NCBI GenBank assembly: GCA_041821185.1 | Contig: JBGUBD010000007.1 | Coordinates: forward strand, 124,001-188,000 | Length of the DNA stretch: 64,000 nucleotides | Source: Phycisphaerales bacterium AB-hyl4 | Lineage (GTDB): Bacteria; Planctomycetota; Phycisphaerae; Phycisphaerales; Phycisphaeraceae | Direction: 5' to 3' | Part shown: positions 35,736-45,150 of the stretch, one piece after another | Numbering within the stretch: the stretch's first letter is position 1 | Layout of the letters: each line of letters begins with the position of its first letter | Position numbers and translations under genes: made by a program | Notes under the pieces: generated by a model | Told to the model about the DNA's origin: nothing | What the model saw: the letters and a program-made list of their open reading frames with translations, nothing else | Database searches by the model: none

Positions 35736-37508
35736 TCAAACCCGGAAGATCGCGCCGAGGCGTTTGCCCATGAGTACGCTTGCGCCGACGAGGGTGACGG
35801 TGAGCAGGGCCATGCCCCAGACGCCCATGGCCGAGGCGATATACGGGCCGTCGCCGAGGCGGTTGTAGAACTCCCAGATCGCTTTGGTGATGGGGAAGTG
35901 TTGTTGCTGCTGGGCGAGTACGAGCGAGTCGGAGACTTCGAGCATGGCGAAGGAGAAGACGAGGATGCCGCCGGCGATGAGGTTGGCCATGATCAGCGGG
36001 ACGACGACCCGGCGGATGGTGTAGAGCCTGCCTGCGCCGAGGTTCATCGAGGCTTCTTCGAGTTCGCTGGAGGTCTGTTCGAGGCCGGCTGCTGCGGCGC
36101 GGACGATGTAGGGCAGTCGGCGGATGGCGTAGGCGATGATCAGCAGGGCGATCGGGTTGGGGTTCTGGCCGAGCACGGTGAAGAAGCCGCCGAAGATATC
36201 GCCCTCGCGGAAGGGCCACGCGAGGGTCATCGCCACATAGCCGAACGCCATGACCAGGCCCGGCACGGCCAGCGGGAGCATGGCGAGGGCGTCGAGCACC
36301 CAGCCGCCGCGGATTTTCACACGCACGACCATGTACGAGATGGCGAGCCCGAGCGCGATCGCGAGCACCATGGCGGCGAGGGCGTACATGAGGCTGTTCT
36401 GGATGGAGCGGTAGGCCATCTCGTGGGTGAGCGCTTCGCCGTAGTGGCTGGTGGTGAACGCCTTGGGCAGTACGGAGCGATACCACGCGCCGTCGACGGT
36501 GAACGACGCGAGCACGACGCCGATGTGTGGCATGACGGCGATGAGGGTGACACCGACGAACGCGGACAGCGCCAGCCAGCCGCGCCAGCCGGTGAGTTTG
36601 ACGGTGGCGGCGCCAACGCTGGCTTTGCTCTGCATGGCGTAACCGCGTCGGCCGAAGGCGAGCTTGCCCAGCAGGTAGCAGCCGACGGCGACGGTGAGCA
36701 TGACCACGACGAGCGCGTAGGGGCGTGGGTTGTCGGCAATCTCGCTGATGCCCCAGAACACCTGCACGGGCGTGACGGTGTAGTAGTCGAACATCAGGGG
36801 CGTGCCGAGTTCGGTGAAGGCCCAGATGAAGACGATGGTCGTGCCGGCGAAGACGCCGGGGAGGATCAACGGGAGGGTGATGCGGAAGAAGCGTCGCCAG
36901 CGGCCGGCGCCGAGGTTGAGGGCGGCTTCGTCGAGGGTGGGGTCGAGGTTGGCCAGCGCTGCGGTGACGTTGAGATAGAGGATGGGGTAGAGGTGGAGCA
37001 CTTGCATGATGACGACGCCCCAGAAGCGGCCGGCCCCGCCGAGCATCGCCCCGCCGAGGAAGTCGATGCCCGGGCCGTCGGGGTCGAGCAGGCCGATGTC
37101 GACGAGGAAGGCGTTGATCGAGCCGAAGCGTCCGAGCAGCGCCCGCATGCCGATCGCGCCGACGAACGGCGGGAGGATCAAGGGCACTAAGACGAAACTG
37201 GTTACCAACGCCTTGCCACGGAAGTCGTATTTCGCGGCGAGCACCGCCAGCGGCATGGCAAGCAGCATGCAGCCGATGGTGGTGAACACGGCGATCATGA
37301 AGCTGTTGATCAGCCCGCGGACAAGCACCGGGTCCTGAAACACGAGCAGGATGTAGCGGAGGGTGAGCGCACCCTCGGCGTCGCGGAAGCCGCCGCGGAC
37401 GGTGAGGACGATGGGCCAGACGAGAAACAGCCCCAGCACAGCCAGCAGCAAGGCGAACAGGCTGTAGCGGTAAATCGTGCTGGTTCGGATCGCAAAGGGG
37501 CGAGCCAT
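35736..37508 (-). CDS. Fused two-domain ABC permease, ferric-iron (FbpB/ThiP) type
   Basis: The 590-residue protein holds two permease halves, each with about six membrane helices and an EAA loop (EAALNLGAGRWRRFFRITLP near residue 215 and EASMNLGAGRLYTIRRVVVP near 490). This fused form is typical of ferric-iron and thiamine importers. No ATPase or binding-protein gene is adjacent, so the partner may be elsewhere, for example the ATPase at 887-2011. The ATG at 37508 is used rather than a TTG three codons upstream. It is divergent from the SNF2 gene. Confidence 0.88.
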   Translation of the reverse strand: MARPFAIRTSTIYRYSLFALLLAVLGLFLVWPIVLTVRGGFRDAEGALTLRYILLVFQDPVLVRGLINSFMIAVFTTIGCMLLAMPLAVLAAKYDFRGKALVTSFVLVPLILPPFVGAIGMRALLGRFGSINAFLVDIGLLDPDGPGIDFLGGAMLGGAGRFWGVVIMQVLHLYPILYLNVTAALANLDPTLDEAALNLGAGRWRRFFRITLPLILPGVFAGTTIVFIWAFTELGTPLMFDYYTVTPVQVFWGISEIADNPRPYALVVVMLTVAVGCYLLGKLAFGRRGYAMQSKASVGAATVKLTGWRGWLALSAFVGVTLIAVMPHIGVVLASFTVDGAWYRSVLPKAFTTSHYGEALTHEMAYRSIQNSLMYALAAMVLAIALGLAISYMVVRVKIRGGWVLDALAMLPLAVPGLVMAFGYVAMTLAWPFREGDIFGGFFTVLGQNPNPIALLIIAYAIRRLPYIVRAAAAGLEQTSSELEEASMNLGAGRLYTIRRVVVPLIMANLIAGGILVFSFAMLEVSDSLVLAQQQQHFPITKAIWEFYNRLGDGPYIASAMGVWGMALLTVTLVGASVLMGKRLGAIFRV

Positions 37509-37517
37509 GATTTGCAA

Positions 37518-37875
37518 AGCTTAGCGGTGCGGCGGGTGGTGCGAAAGCGGGTTCATGTTGTTTTCATCAGATGAGGATTTTGAATCGGTAACTGGCGGTC
37601 GGCCGGAAATCGCGCGGCTGGCGGCATAGGGTTGTTTTGCGGCGGCGGGCGGTTTGTGATGACCCGTGTGGGATTTCGCGCCGATGCAATCAGTGATTAG
37701 AAATCAGCAATTAGAAATTCCGACAGATCGGCCCTTCGCTCGCGGACTCGCTCAGGGCACGGCTTGGACGGATTTGTGCCCCAAAGCCGCGGCCGGGATT
37801 GCCAGAGCACCTCAGCCTTCGTAAGCTGGGGGATTCGAAACCCTTTTTGTTGAACTGTTGTTCGAGGGGAGTTGC
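37518..37875. other. Divergent intergenic region with a 7-bp-period repeat
   Basis: 358 bases between the permease and the SNF2 gene, with no supported coding sequence. A repeat island of CAATCAG/AAATTAG-like units lies at 37685-37720. The strong ribosome site GGGGAG of the SNF2 gene closes the region. Promoters of both genes must lie here but no convincing boxes were found. Confidence 0.5.
37685..37720. repeat. 7-bp-period repeat, island 3
   Basis: Variants GCAATCAG, GATTAGA, AATCAGC and AATTAGA repeat with a period near seven bases. Confidence 0.55.
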
Positions 37876-40800
37876 ATGTCGATCCTTACGGCCTGGTCGC
37901 CTTTCTTTCAAAGCAACGCTCGTATGCGCGGGCGCGGCTACCAGGCATCGAATCGCGTTGAGCGTATCGAACCGCAGGATGGCGAACTCGTTCGCGCCAC
38001 GGTGCAGTGCGACGAGCAGTACATCGTCACGGTGATCCGCGACGGCACGCGCGCTGCGGCGGAGTGCACCTGCTCTGCTTTCGCAGAGGGAACATATTGC
38101 AAGCACATCTGGGCGACACTGCTCGATGTTCAGCAGAACCCCGAAGGTATCGGTGCGTCGGCGGACGAATTGGCGGCGATGCGCGTGCGTGCACCCAAAG
38201 CTCGCAAACGCGCGGCCGGCGAGTCGTCAACCCCCGCACGATCGAGTGAGCCGGAGTGGGTCGGCCGACTGAGCCTGCTGCGGCCGGCCACGATCGAACT
38301 CGACCACGAGCGCGCCCCATCCGAGGTATTGCCTGCCCAACGACAACTGTGTTACGTCGTGCTGCCGGATCACTCGCGCCGCCACAACGGCCTCGTCGTC
38401 GAACTGCGCCAGCGCACGCCCATCGCCACGGGTTGGAGCAAGCCCAAGCCGATGAAAGTCGGCCACGACACACTGCACGAACTTGCGGATAACAACGACC
38501 GCGAGTTGTGCGCTCTGCTGCTGGGCTCGCTGCCGTTTGATGAAGGCGCGACCACCTATTTCAGTCAGCGCGGGCACGCGATGTTCCGCCTGCCCACCGG
38601 TGTCTGGCGGAACATGCTCAAGCGCATGATCGACACTGGCCGCTGCTTCGTCGCGGCGCATGAAGATGACGAACCGATCGACCCGCTGCCGCTACGATGG
38701 GACGGCGACGAGCCGTGGGTGCTCTGGATGATCGGCCAGTGGGATGATGAGGACGAGTCGGCCGACGCGGACGAGGACACGTCCGAGGGCGAACTCGACC
38801 TTGATGTTGAAGCCGATGACACCGATGACGCCGACGATGTCGATTCGTCGACCAGTCGCTTCGGCGAGGTGACCGCGCAAGTCAACGGCTCGGCCACCGC
38901 CGAGAGTCACGCCGAGGCTTCGACACTTGAAGCCGCCACGCCAGCTGAGTTGCTCGTGCATGTGGAGCTGCGTCGCGATGGCAAGCGGATGGGCGTCGGC
39001 AAGCCGGCGCTGCTGCTTGGCGGCGCGGACGGGCTGATCATCACCGGGGACACGGCCGCGGCGTTTGACGACCGTGAAGCGTTCCGCTGGGCGAGCCAGT
39101 TTCGCGACGACCTGCGTCGGCATGAGTCGCTGCGTCCGATCCGCGTGCCGCGGCAAGATGTCGATCGATTTCTCGATCGGCTTTACATGCTGCCACAACT
39201 GCCTGAGTTGGATCTGCCTGACGACGTCGGCCGAACGCCTGAGCGGATTCACCCCGTGCCGCACCTGGACCTGTTCAGCCCCGAATCGCCGGAGGGCAAC
39301 AAACTGCTGCCGGCGTCGGCGAAGAATCAACTCGTCGGGCGGGTGTGGTTCGGCTATGACGATCAGCGTGTCAGCCCCGCGCAGCCGGGCCGATTCGTCG
39401 CGATCAACTCCGCCGCTTCGTCGCAGGCAATGGGCGATACGGATGTTGAAAACACCGTCGCACCTATGGAAGCGTCGAACGAATCTGTCGATTTGCTGGA
39501 ACCGGGCGACATCCCCGAAGACGACGCTGGCGGTTCTGTCAACGGCGACGTTCACGCAGCCGACGCGTCGGCGGAGGTTGCCCTCGATGCGCCGCCGAAG
39601 GGTCGACTGATTCATCGCCACCGCCGCGCTGAATGGCAGGCGATGCAGACGCTGGTGACGTACGGCCTGCGTCCGCTGCCCAGCGCCGGACCGGACATCG
39701 TCGCGATGTCGATGAAGCAGATGGGTCCGTCCGTCACCGCGCTGCTCGCCAACGGCTGGCAGGTTGAGGCCGACCAGCAGACCATTCGACACGCCGGCAC
39801 GCCGCATCTTTCAATCGCTTCGGGCATCGACTGGTTCGAGCTGCGAGGCGGCATTCGCTATCAACGAAACGACGGCACGGAAGAGCAGGTAACGCTGCCG
39901 CAGATTCTCGCGGCGGTGCGGTCCGGCCGACAGATGATCACCCTCGGCGACGGGTCGCAGGGCCTGCTGCCGCAAGCCTGGCTGGATGAGCACGGCCTGC
40001 TCACCACGCTCGGGAAGGTCGAGAAGGACCACCTGCGCTTCGGCGCAAGTCAGGCCGCGGTGCTCGATGCGCTGCTGACGGAAGATGAACTGGTCGAAGT
40101 CGACGAAACGTTCGATCGCGCCCGCCAACGGCTGCACGAGTTCCAGGGCGTCAAGCCGCTCAATCCCACGCCACGTTTCAAGGGTGACTTGCGTCCGTAT
40201 CAGCGCGAGGGCCTGGGCTGGTTCGCCTTCCTTCGCTGGTTCGGCATGGGCGGCATCCTCGCGGACGACATGGGCCTGGGTAAGACGATCCAGGTGCTCG
40301 CCATGCTGGATGCCCGCCGCAAGTACGAGGGTGAGCAAAGCGAATCGTCGGCCGCCGACGGCACTGACGCCCCTGCGGAGCATCGGCCGGCCCTCGTTGT
40401 CGCGCCGCGAAGCGTGGTGTTCAACTGGGTTGATGAAGCGGAGAAGTTCACGCCGCATTTGCGCGTGGAGGCATACGCCGGCACGGAGCGCGAAGCGTTG
40501 CGCGATCGCTTCAACGAGATCGACATCGTTGTCACCAGCTTCGGCCTGCTACGGCGCGATATTGAAGTGCTTCAGGACTACGAGTTCGACTACATCGTCC
40601 TCGACGAAGCGCAGGCGATTAAAAACCCCGGCTCGCAGGCTGCGAAAGCCGCTCGTCTGCTCAGGGCCCGCCATCGCCTTGCCTTGACCGGCACACCGGT
40701 GGAGAACCATCTCGGCGACCTGTGGTCGATCTTCGAGTTTCTTAATCCCGGCATGCTCGGCTCGAACGCGCGGTTCAATGAAATGGTCCGTGCGACCAAC

Positions 40801-41670
40801 ACCGCGCAAAACGGCAACGGCCGCGAAGCCATCGCCACCCGTAACGCGACCATCAGCCAGGTCGGCAAGATGCTGCGGCCGTTCATCCTTCGACGCACGA
40901 AAAAGCAGGTGCTCCACGACTTGCCTGAAAAGACCGAGCAGACCATCGTCTGCGAAATGGAGCCCGCGCAGCAGCAGGTTTACGACGACCTGCGCAAGTA
41001 CTACCGCCAGCATCTGCTGAGCAACCTCGAAACGCCGGGCGGCAGCACCAGCGGATCGGTCATGGGCGGCAAGTCGGGCTTCATGGTGCTCGAAGCGCTG
41101 CTTCGCCTCCGGCAGGCCGCGTGTCACCCCGGCCTGATCGACGAAAAACGCGCGGACGATCCGTCCGCCAAACTCGACGCCTTGCTCGAACAACTTGACG
41201 ATGTCATCGGTGAAGGCTCGAAGGCGCTGGTGTTCAGCCAGTTCACCTCGATGCTTTCGCTCGTGCGACGCCAGCTTGACGCACGCGGCATTCCGTACTG
41301 CTATCTAGATGGCCAGACACGCAACCGTCGCGAGGTTGTCCGCCAGTTCCAGGAAGATGAAACGACGCCGGTGTTCCTGATCAGCCTCAAGACCGGCGGA
41401 TTCGGGCTCAACCTCACCGCGGCGGAGTACGTGTTCATTCTTGACCCGTGGTGGAACCCGGCAGTGGAGCAGCAGGCGATCGACCGCACGCACCGCATCG
41501 GCCAGACCCGACGTGTGTTTGCGTATCGCATGATCTGTCAGGACACCGTTGAACAGCGGATCACGCAGTTGCAGCAGCAGAAGCGTGAGATCGCCGAGGC
41601 GATTGTCGGCGGCGAGCAGCAGGTGCTGCGCGAACTGACGCGCGATGACCTTGAGCAGTTGCTCAGTTGA
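37876..41670 (+). CDS. SWIM zinc-finger SNF2-family helicase
   Basis: The 1264-residue protein begins with a SWIM zinc finger (CTCSAFAEGTYCKHIW, residues 65-80). A long middle region includes an acidic Asp/Glu insert near residues 290-325 and a bacterial SNF2-associated domain to about 740. The Swi2/Snf2 motor has DDMGLGKTIQVL (near 797), VVAPRSVVFNW, DEAQAIKN (near 910) and LTGTPVENHLGDLWSIFEF. The C-terminal helicase half has LISLKTGGFGLNLT and DRTHRIGQTR. It is a DNA-dependent ATPase that moves proteins on DNA or RNA polymerase, like HepA-type SNF2 proteins. Its stop codon directly abuts the convergent nagA stop. Confidence 0.93.
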   Translation: MSILTAWSPFFQSNARMRGRGYQASNRVERIEPQDGELVRATVQCDEQYIVTVIRDGTRAAAECTCSAFAEGTYCKHIWATLLDVQQNPEGIGASADELAAMRVRAPKARKRAAGESSTPARSSEPEWVGRLSLLRPATIELDHERAPSEVLPAQRQLCYVVLPDHSRRHNGLVVELRQRTPIATGWSKPKPMKVGHDTLHELADNNDRELCALLLGSLPFDEGATTYFSQRGHAMFRLPTGVWRNMLKRMIDTGRCFVAAHEDDEPIDPLPLRWDGDEPWVLWMIGQWDDEDESADADEDTSEGELDLDVEADDTDDADDVDSSTSRFGEVTAQVNGSATAESHAEASTLEAATPAELLVHVELRRDGKRMGVGKPALLLGGADGLIITGDTAAAFDDREAFRWASQFRDDLRRHESLRPIRVPRQDVDRFLDRLYMLPQLPELDLPDDVGRTPERIHPVPHLDLFSPESPEGNKLLPASAKNQLVGRVWFGYDDQRVSPAQPGRFVAINSAASSQAMGDTDVENTVAPMEASNESVDLLEPGDIPEDDAGGSVNGDVHAADASAEVALDAPPKGRLIHRHRRAEWQAMQTLVTYGLRPLPSAGPDIVAMSMKQMGPSVTALLANGWQVEADQQTIRHAGTPHLSIASGIDWFELRGGIRYQRNDGTEEQVTLPQILAAVRSGRQMITLGDGSQGLLPQAWLDEHGLLTTLGKVEKDHLRFGASQAAVLDALLTEDELVEVDETFDRARQRLHEFQGVKPLNPTPRFKGDLRPYQREGLGWFAFLRWFGMGGILADDMGLGKTIQVLAMLDARRKYEGEQSESSAADGTDAPAEHRPALVVAPRSVVFNWVDEAEKFTPHLRVEAYAGTEREALRDRFNEIDIVVTSFGLLRRDIEVLQDYEFDYIVLDEAQAIKNPGSQAAKAARLLRARHRLALTGTPVENHLGDLWSIFEFLNPGMLGSNARFNEMVRATNTAQNGNGREAIATRNATISQVGKMLRPFILRRTKKQVLHDLPEKTEQTIVCEMEPAQQQVYDDLRKYYRQHLLSNLETPGGSTSGSVMGGKSGFMVLEALLRLRQAACHPGLIDEKRADDPSAKLDALLEQLDDVIGEGSKALVFSQFTSMLSLVRRQLDARGIPYCYLDGQTRNRREVVRQFQEDETTPVFLISLKTGGFGLNLTAAEYVFILDPWWNPAVEQQAIDRTHRIGQTRRVFAYRMICQDTVEQRITQLQQQKREIAEAIVGGEQQVLRELTRDDLEQLLS

Positions 41671-42879
41671 TCAGGTCGCGGAGCCCGCGGCGGTCTGGTT
41701 CGCATCGAAAACCAGTTGGCCGGCCTGCCACGTCTTGTTGGCGTGTAGTCGACCGTCCGATTCGCGATCCCATAGCACGAGATCTGCTGCTGCCCCTTCG
41801 CGCAAGTCGCCGAGGTCGGACCAACCCATCCGCTGCGCCACACTGCGCGTGCCCATCGACCACACGTCATGCTCCGGCCGATCGAGCCATCGCAGCAGGT
41901 TCGTCATGCCAAGGTCCATCGTCAACGCACTGCCTGCCAGACCGCCGTCGCCGGGCTTACCAGGGTTATGTTTGCGTGCGCCGTCACCTTCCGCGACACG
42001 AACGGGGAAGCCCCACGGCGTGTCGTGCACACCGGCGGGCAAGCCCGCCCCGATGTTCGCGTCGGTGATCAGCAGCGTTCGCTCGACACCCTTTGCCGCC
42101 AGTGCCGCGCGGATGGCGACCGGGTGTACGTGCACGCCGTCGGCAATGAAATCAACGCTCATCCGTTCGTCGGCGAGAATGGCTTCCACCGCGCCCGCCG
42201 GCCGAACGCCGGGCTCGGTGACATCCGGAATAGGGAACACATCATAAAAATGTGTGGCATGTCGTGCGCCTGCCTCGATCGCCGCCAGCGTCTGGTCGAC
42301 GCTTGCGTGCGTGTGCGTGAGAAACACCACGACGCCACGCTCGACCAGCCGTTCAATGACCGGCAGCACGTTCGGCGTGTCGGGGCTGACCGACATCGCG
42401 GCAATACGGCCGGCGGTCGCTTCGAACAGATCATCGAGCAACGCAAGGTCCCCCGGCACGGTTTCCGCGCCCGCGCCAGGCAAGGCGAGGAACGGCCCTT
42501 CCAAATGAAAGCCCGGCACGCGCACCGCGGTCACGTCATCCAGTGCGGACGCCAATGCTTTGAGCGTTGGCAACGAGGCTCGATCCATCACGCGATACAG
42601 GGTGGGCAATGCACTCGTCACACCGAACTGTGGCAACGTCTTAAGCCCCGTTGTCAGTTCGTCGGGCCCCGCTTCGAACAGATGCAAGCCCATGCCGTGC
42701 AGGTGAAGGTCCATCAGCCCCGGCGTGAGCAGTCGGCCGCCGCCATCGATCCGCAGCACACCCGCGTCGGCTGCGGCGTCGATCGCGACGATACGCCCGC
42801 CTTCCACGAGTACGGACTTGCCGACCACGCCCGCCCTTGGGCGCATTGCCTGAACGTTTTCAATCAATAGCCTCGTCAT
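41671..42879 (-). CDS. nagA: N-acetylglucosamine-6-phosphate deacetylase
   Basis: NagA removes the acetyl group of GlcNAc-6-phosphate, giving GlcN-6-phosphate. The 402-residue amidohydrolase has HLHG (metal), GFHLEGPF (metal Glu), LTHTHASVDQT, HATHFYDVF (the usual HxFN reads HFYD here), FIADGVHVHP and the catalytic Asp in LLITDA. It is third in the transcript after gntR and the nagB-like gene, with a 109-base gap. The ATG at 42879 has AAGG nine bases upstream; another ATG lies two codons earlier. Confidence 0.9.
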   Translation of the reverse strand: MTRLLIENVQAMRPRAGVVGKSVLVEGGRIVAIDAAADAGVLRIDGGGRLLTPGLMDLHLHGMGLHLFEAGPDELTTGLKTLPQFGVTSALPTLYRVMDRASLPTLKALASALDDVTAVRVPGFHLEGPFLALPGAGAETVPGDLALLDDLFEATAGRIAAMSVSPDTPNVLPVIERLVERGVVVFLTHTHASVDQTLAAIEAGARHATHFYDVFPIPDVTEPGVRPAGAVEAILADERMSVDFIADGVHVHPVAIRAALAAKGVERTLLITDANIGAGLPAGVHDTPWGFPVRVAEGDGARKHNPGKPGDGGLAGSALTMDLGMTNLLRWLDRPEHDVWSMGTRSVAQRMGWSDLGDLREGAAADLVLWDRESDGRLHANKTWQAGQLVFDANQTAAGSAT

Positions 42880-42988
42880 CTGCATACACCTTGTCGTTCG
42901 GTGAGTCGAGTTTCGAGAAGCAACGCGAAACGACGGTCATACTACGAGCGGGCGTGGATCGGCGGTATCGGCGGCTGCCATGATCGCA

Positions 42989-43921
42989 TCAGTAGCCTTT
43001 CTCAAAATCGGGTTCGATGTTGGCCGCCGCCGTTTCCGAGATGTAGATATCGGATCGCAGCGTTTGTAGCAGCGATTCGGGCAGGCGTGGCGTGACCGGG
43101 CCGTGCGTGACGAGGCGGGTGATCATGCGTTGCCAGCTTGTATGCGTGCCGTGCACGGTAATGGCGTGTCGGCTGATGCGATGTCGGGCGGCGATGACTT
43201 CCGCCGGGCCGATGGTGGCGGCTTTGGGTGGCACGGCCGCGAGATCGCCGCTCATGCCGAAGCTGCCGTGCAATGAGTTTTGCGCAAGTGTATATGGGCT
43301 GAGCGTGACGATCCGTGTGCCCATCTGCTTCCACTCGTCCAGCGGCGCGTCAAACTCGGGCGCGTCCGGCTCGATGAACGCCAGATGGCCCGTCCACCCG
43401 GGGCCGAGGTAAATGACGTCGGCACCGCCGAGGTCTTCGATCATCTTTCCATAGCTGTCGATGTTTTCGTCGGTGGGGCCGAGGAACTGTTTCTCGGGCG
43501 GCCGAAGCGCCGGGTCGATGTTGCCCCAGAAACCGGACTTCAGCGAATGCACGAAACCGTACTTCCACGTATCCGGCGCGATACGGCCGTCTTCGTCGGC
43601 GTACTCGTCCATGGCGAAGCCCCAGACGTTGCGGCAATCCAGTTGTAGCGCGTTGATCAACCTGGCGACGTGGCGGTAGCCGGGGTTGGGGTTGGGCAGG
43701 ATCATTACCAGCCGTCGGCCTTCCTCGGCGGAACGCTTGATGCGGCCGAGCATATCGGTTACGCCGATCCACGGCACTTCCGCGTTGGGGATGACTTTAA
43801 TGCGATAGTCCGGGTTCGCGTGTTGCTCGATCTGGTCGCGCGTGATGCGACGGCAACGTTCGATTGCTTCCTTATCGCGAAATGGAACGTGGTGGGAAGG
43901 GGCGAATACAAATTCACTCAT
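42989..43921 (-). CDS. NagB-like sugar isomerase/deaminase, divergent active site
   Basis: The 310-residue protein aligns with glucosamine-6-phosphate deaminase through NVWGFAMDEYADEDGR (DE at 105-106) and LGPGWTGHLAFIEP (His179, Glu184). Two key features differ. The Gly-rich phosphate loop (LPTGGTP in E. coli) reads LPNPNPG, and the Asp of the D-x-H triad is Thr177. The base Asp and the His remain. It sits between gntR and nagA, so the context says GlcNAc use. The substrate may nevertheless be unphosphorylated or otherwise changed, or the protein may have another role. AAGGA precedes the ATG. Confidence 0.75.
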   Translation of the reverse strand: MSEFVFAPSHHVPFRDKEAIERCRRITRDQIEQHANPDYRIKVIPNAEVPWIGVTDMLGRIKRSAEEGRRLVMILPNPNPGYRHVARLINALQLDCRNVWGFAMDEYADEDGRIAPDTWKYGFVHSLKSGFWGNIDPALRPPEKQFLGPTDENIDSYGKMIEDLGGADVIYLGPGWTGHLAFIEPDAPEFDAPLDEWKQMGTRIVTLSPYTLAQNSLHGSFGMSGDLAAVPPKAATIGPAEVIAARHRISRHAITVHGTHTSWQRMITRLVTHGPVTPRLPESLLQTLRSDIYISETAAANIEPDFEKGY

Positions 43922-43987
43922 GGCAAGATTCCTTGTCAGGGGTTGTGATTTGAGGGTCGGCGGACTGAATCAGCGGCCGATTTCCTG

Positions 43988-44722
43988 TTATATGGACGAC
44001 TGGCAGGTTGCGCTCAACGAGAACACTCGGCCGTGGTAGTAGGTCACGAACAAACCGAGGGGACGCCCGCTTTTGTCGATTGGCGTTTCGATGGTCTTCA
44101 GCAGCGCCGCCCTTGGCTGCACAGCGAGCAGGCGAGCCTGCATCGCGGACGCGTTGACCGCGTCGATTTTTTGGTGCATGTGTGAAATTTCCAGCGACTG
44201 GACCTGCTTCCATTGTGGTGCGAAGGCAACGGTTTCCAAATCGCCCAGGTCCAGTTGATCGCCGCAGGCTTCGGGCAGGTAAAGGTCGTCATACGCCACT
44301 GGCTTGCCGTCGAGCACGTCGAGTCGACGGGCGTAGACAACGCGATCCTCCGGCGAGAGATTCAGCAAGCGGCCGACCTTGTGGCCCGCGCGTCGGCGGG
44401 CGAATCGTAATACTTTGCGCGTCAGTTCCGGCGCGTGCTTTTTGATGCTCTGACTGAAGCCGGCCTGTAAAAGTGGGATGCGGCGCGTGGGTCGTTCGTT
44501 CACGAACGAGCCGCTGCCCTGCCGTCGATAGATCAGTTGTTCCTGGTCGAGGATCTGGAGGGCCTGGCGGATGGTAATGCGTGAGACGTCGAACTCGCTG
44601 CACAACGCCTGCTCGGTAGGCAGTTGTTTGGTTGGCTCCCACTCGCCGCGGAGGATGCGATCGCGAAGTACCGAAGCGACGCGGCCATAGGACGTATCCG
44701 GCGGCGGGATGGTTTGTGTCAT
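43988..44722 (-). CDS. GntR/HutC-family transcriptional regulator of the GlcNAc operon
   Basis: The 244-residue protein has an N-terminal winged helix of the GntR type (YGRVASVLRDRILRGEWEPT, LPTEQALCSEFDVSRITIRQ, GSGSFVNE) and a C-terminal UTRA ligand-binding domain (residues about 90-240, with VYARRLDVLDGKPVAYDDLYLP and LFVTYYHG). HutC-type members such as NagR and DasR sense GlcN-6-phosphate or GlcNAc-6-phosphate. As first gene of the nag operon it probably controls it and itself. The ATG at 44722 lies behind GGAG; an upstream in-frame start would include the promoter. Confidence 0.88.
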   Translation of the reverse strand: MTQTIPPPDTSYGRVASVLRDRILRGEWEPTKQLPTEQALCSEFDVSRITIRQALQILDQEQLIYRRQGSGSFVNERPTRRIPLLQAGFSQSIKKHAPELTRKVLRFARRRAGHKVGRLLNLSPEDRVVYARRLDVLDGKPVAYDDLYLPEACGDQLDLGDLETVAFAPQWKQVQSLEISHMHQKIDAVNASAMQARLLAVQPRAALLKTIETPIDKSGRPLGLFVTYYHGRVFSLSATCQSSI

Positions 44723-44758
44723 CGTGGAGGTCTCCAAAGTGGAGTCGGATCGACATTC

Positions 44759-44787
44759 GTAATAACAAAATGACACACGTCCTGCAA
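44759..44787 (-). promoter_or_regulatory. Promoter of the gntR-nagB-nagA operon
   Basis: On the minus strand TTGCAG, a 17-base spacer and TATTAC, 37 bases before the gntR ATG, inside an unusually A/T-rich stretch. No canonical dre/NagR operator palindrome was found. Confidence 0.65.
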
Positions 44788-44884
44788 ATTAAGGTGCATT
44801 TGTGGACGTATTCCCGAAATTATCGCTGTTTCGATAGATTTGTTATGATGAATGTGAAGTTTTCTCGATCTTGAGAGGTTGGTC

Positions 44885-45010
44885 ATGGCTGCGAAACGGC
44901 ACGTTGGCGTTGCCCGCGTTCAATGGGCGCCGACGCATTCGTTTCGCCTGACTGGGTGTCTGCATGTGCAGCGGAGTAGCATCGGTGTGAATGATCCGCT
45001 GTTCGCCTAG
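44885..45010 (+). CDS. Possible 41-residue small protein
   Basis: The ATG follows GAGAGG with six-base spacing, and A/T-rich DNA lies upstream. The product begins MAAKRHVGVARVQWAPTH and matches nothing known. It occupies part of a 428-base gap between divergent genes. Length and lack of conservation evidence make it a weak candidate. Confidence 0.25.
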   Translation: MAAKRHVGVARVQWAPTHSFRLTGCLHVQRSSIGVNDPLFA

Positions 45011-45150
45011 GCGATGTGGTTGGCGGTCGGCCGGTCAAGCGGTTGATCAGCAAATGTAAAAGGTGGTTGGATCGGTCGCGCGATTGCGGTACCTTGAGTT
45101 GAGGTGCGTCGCCGCGGTTCCGTGAGCGACCGCCGCGATGGAGGCCGACC

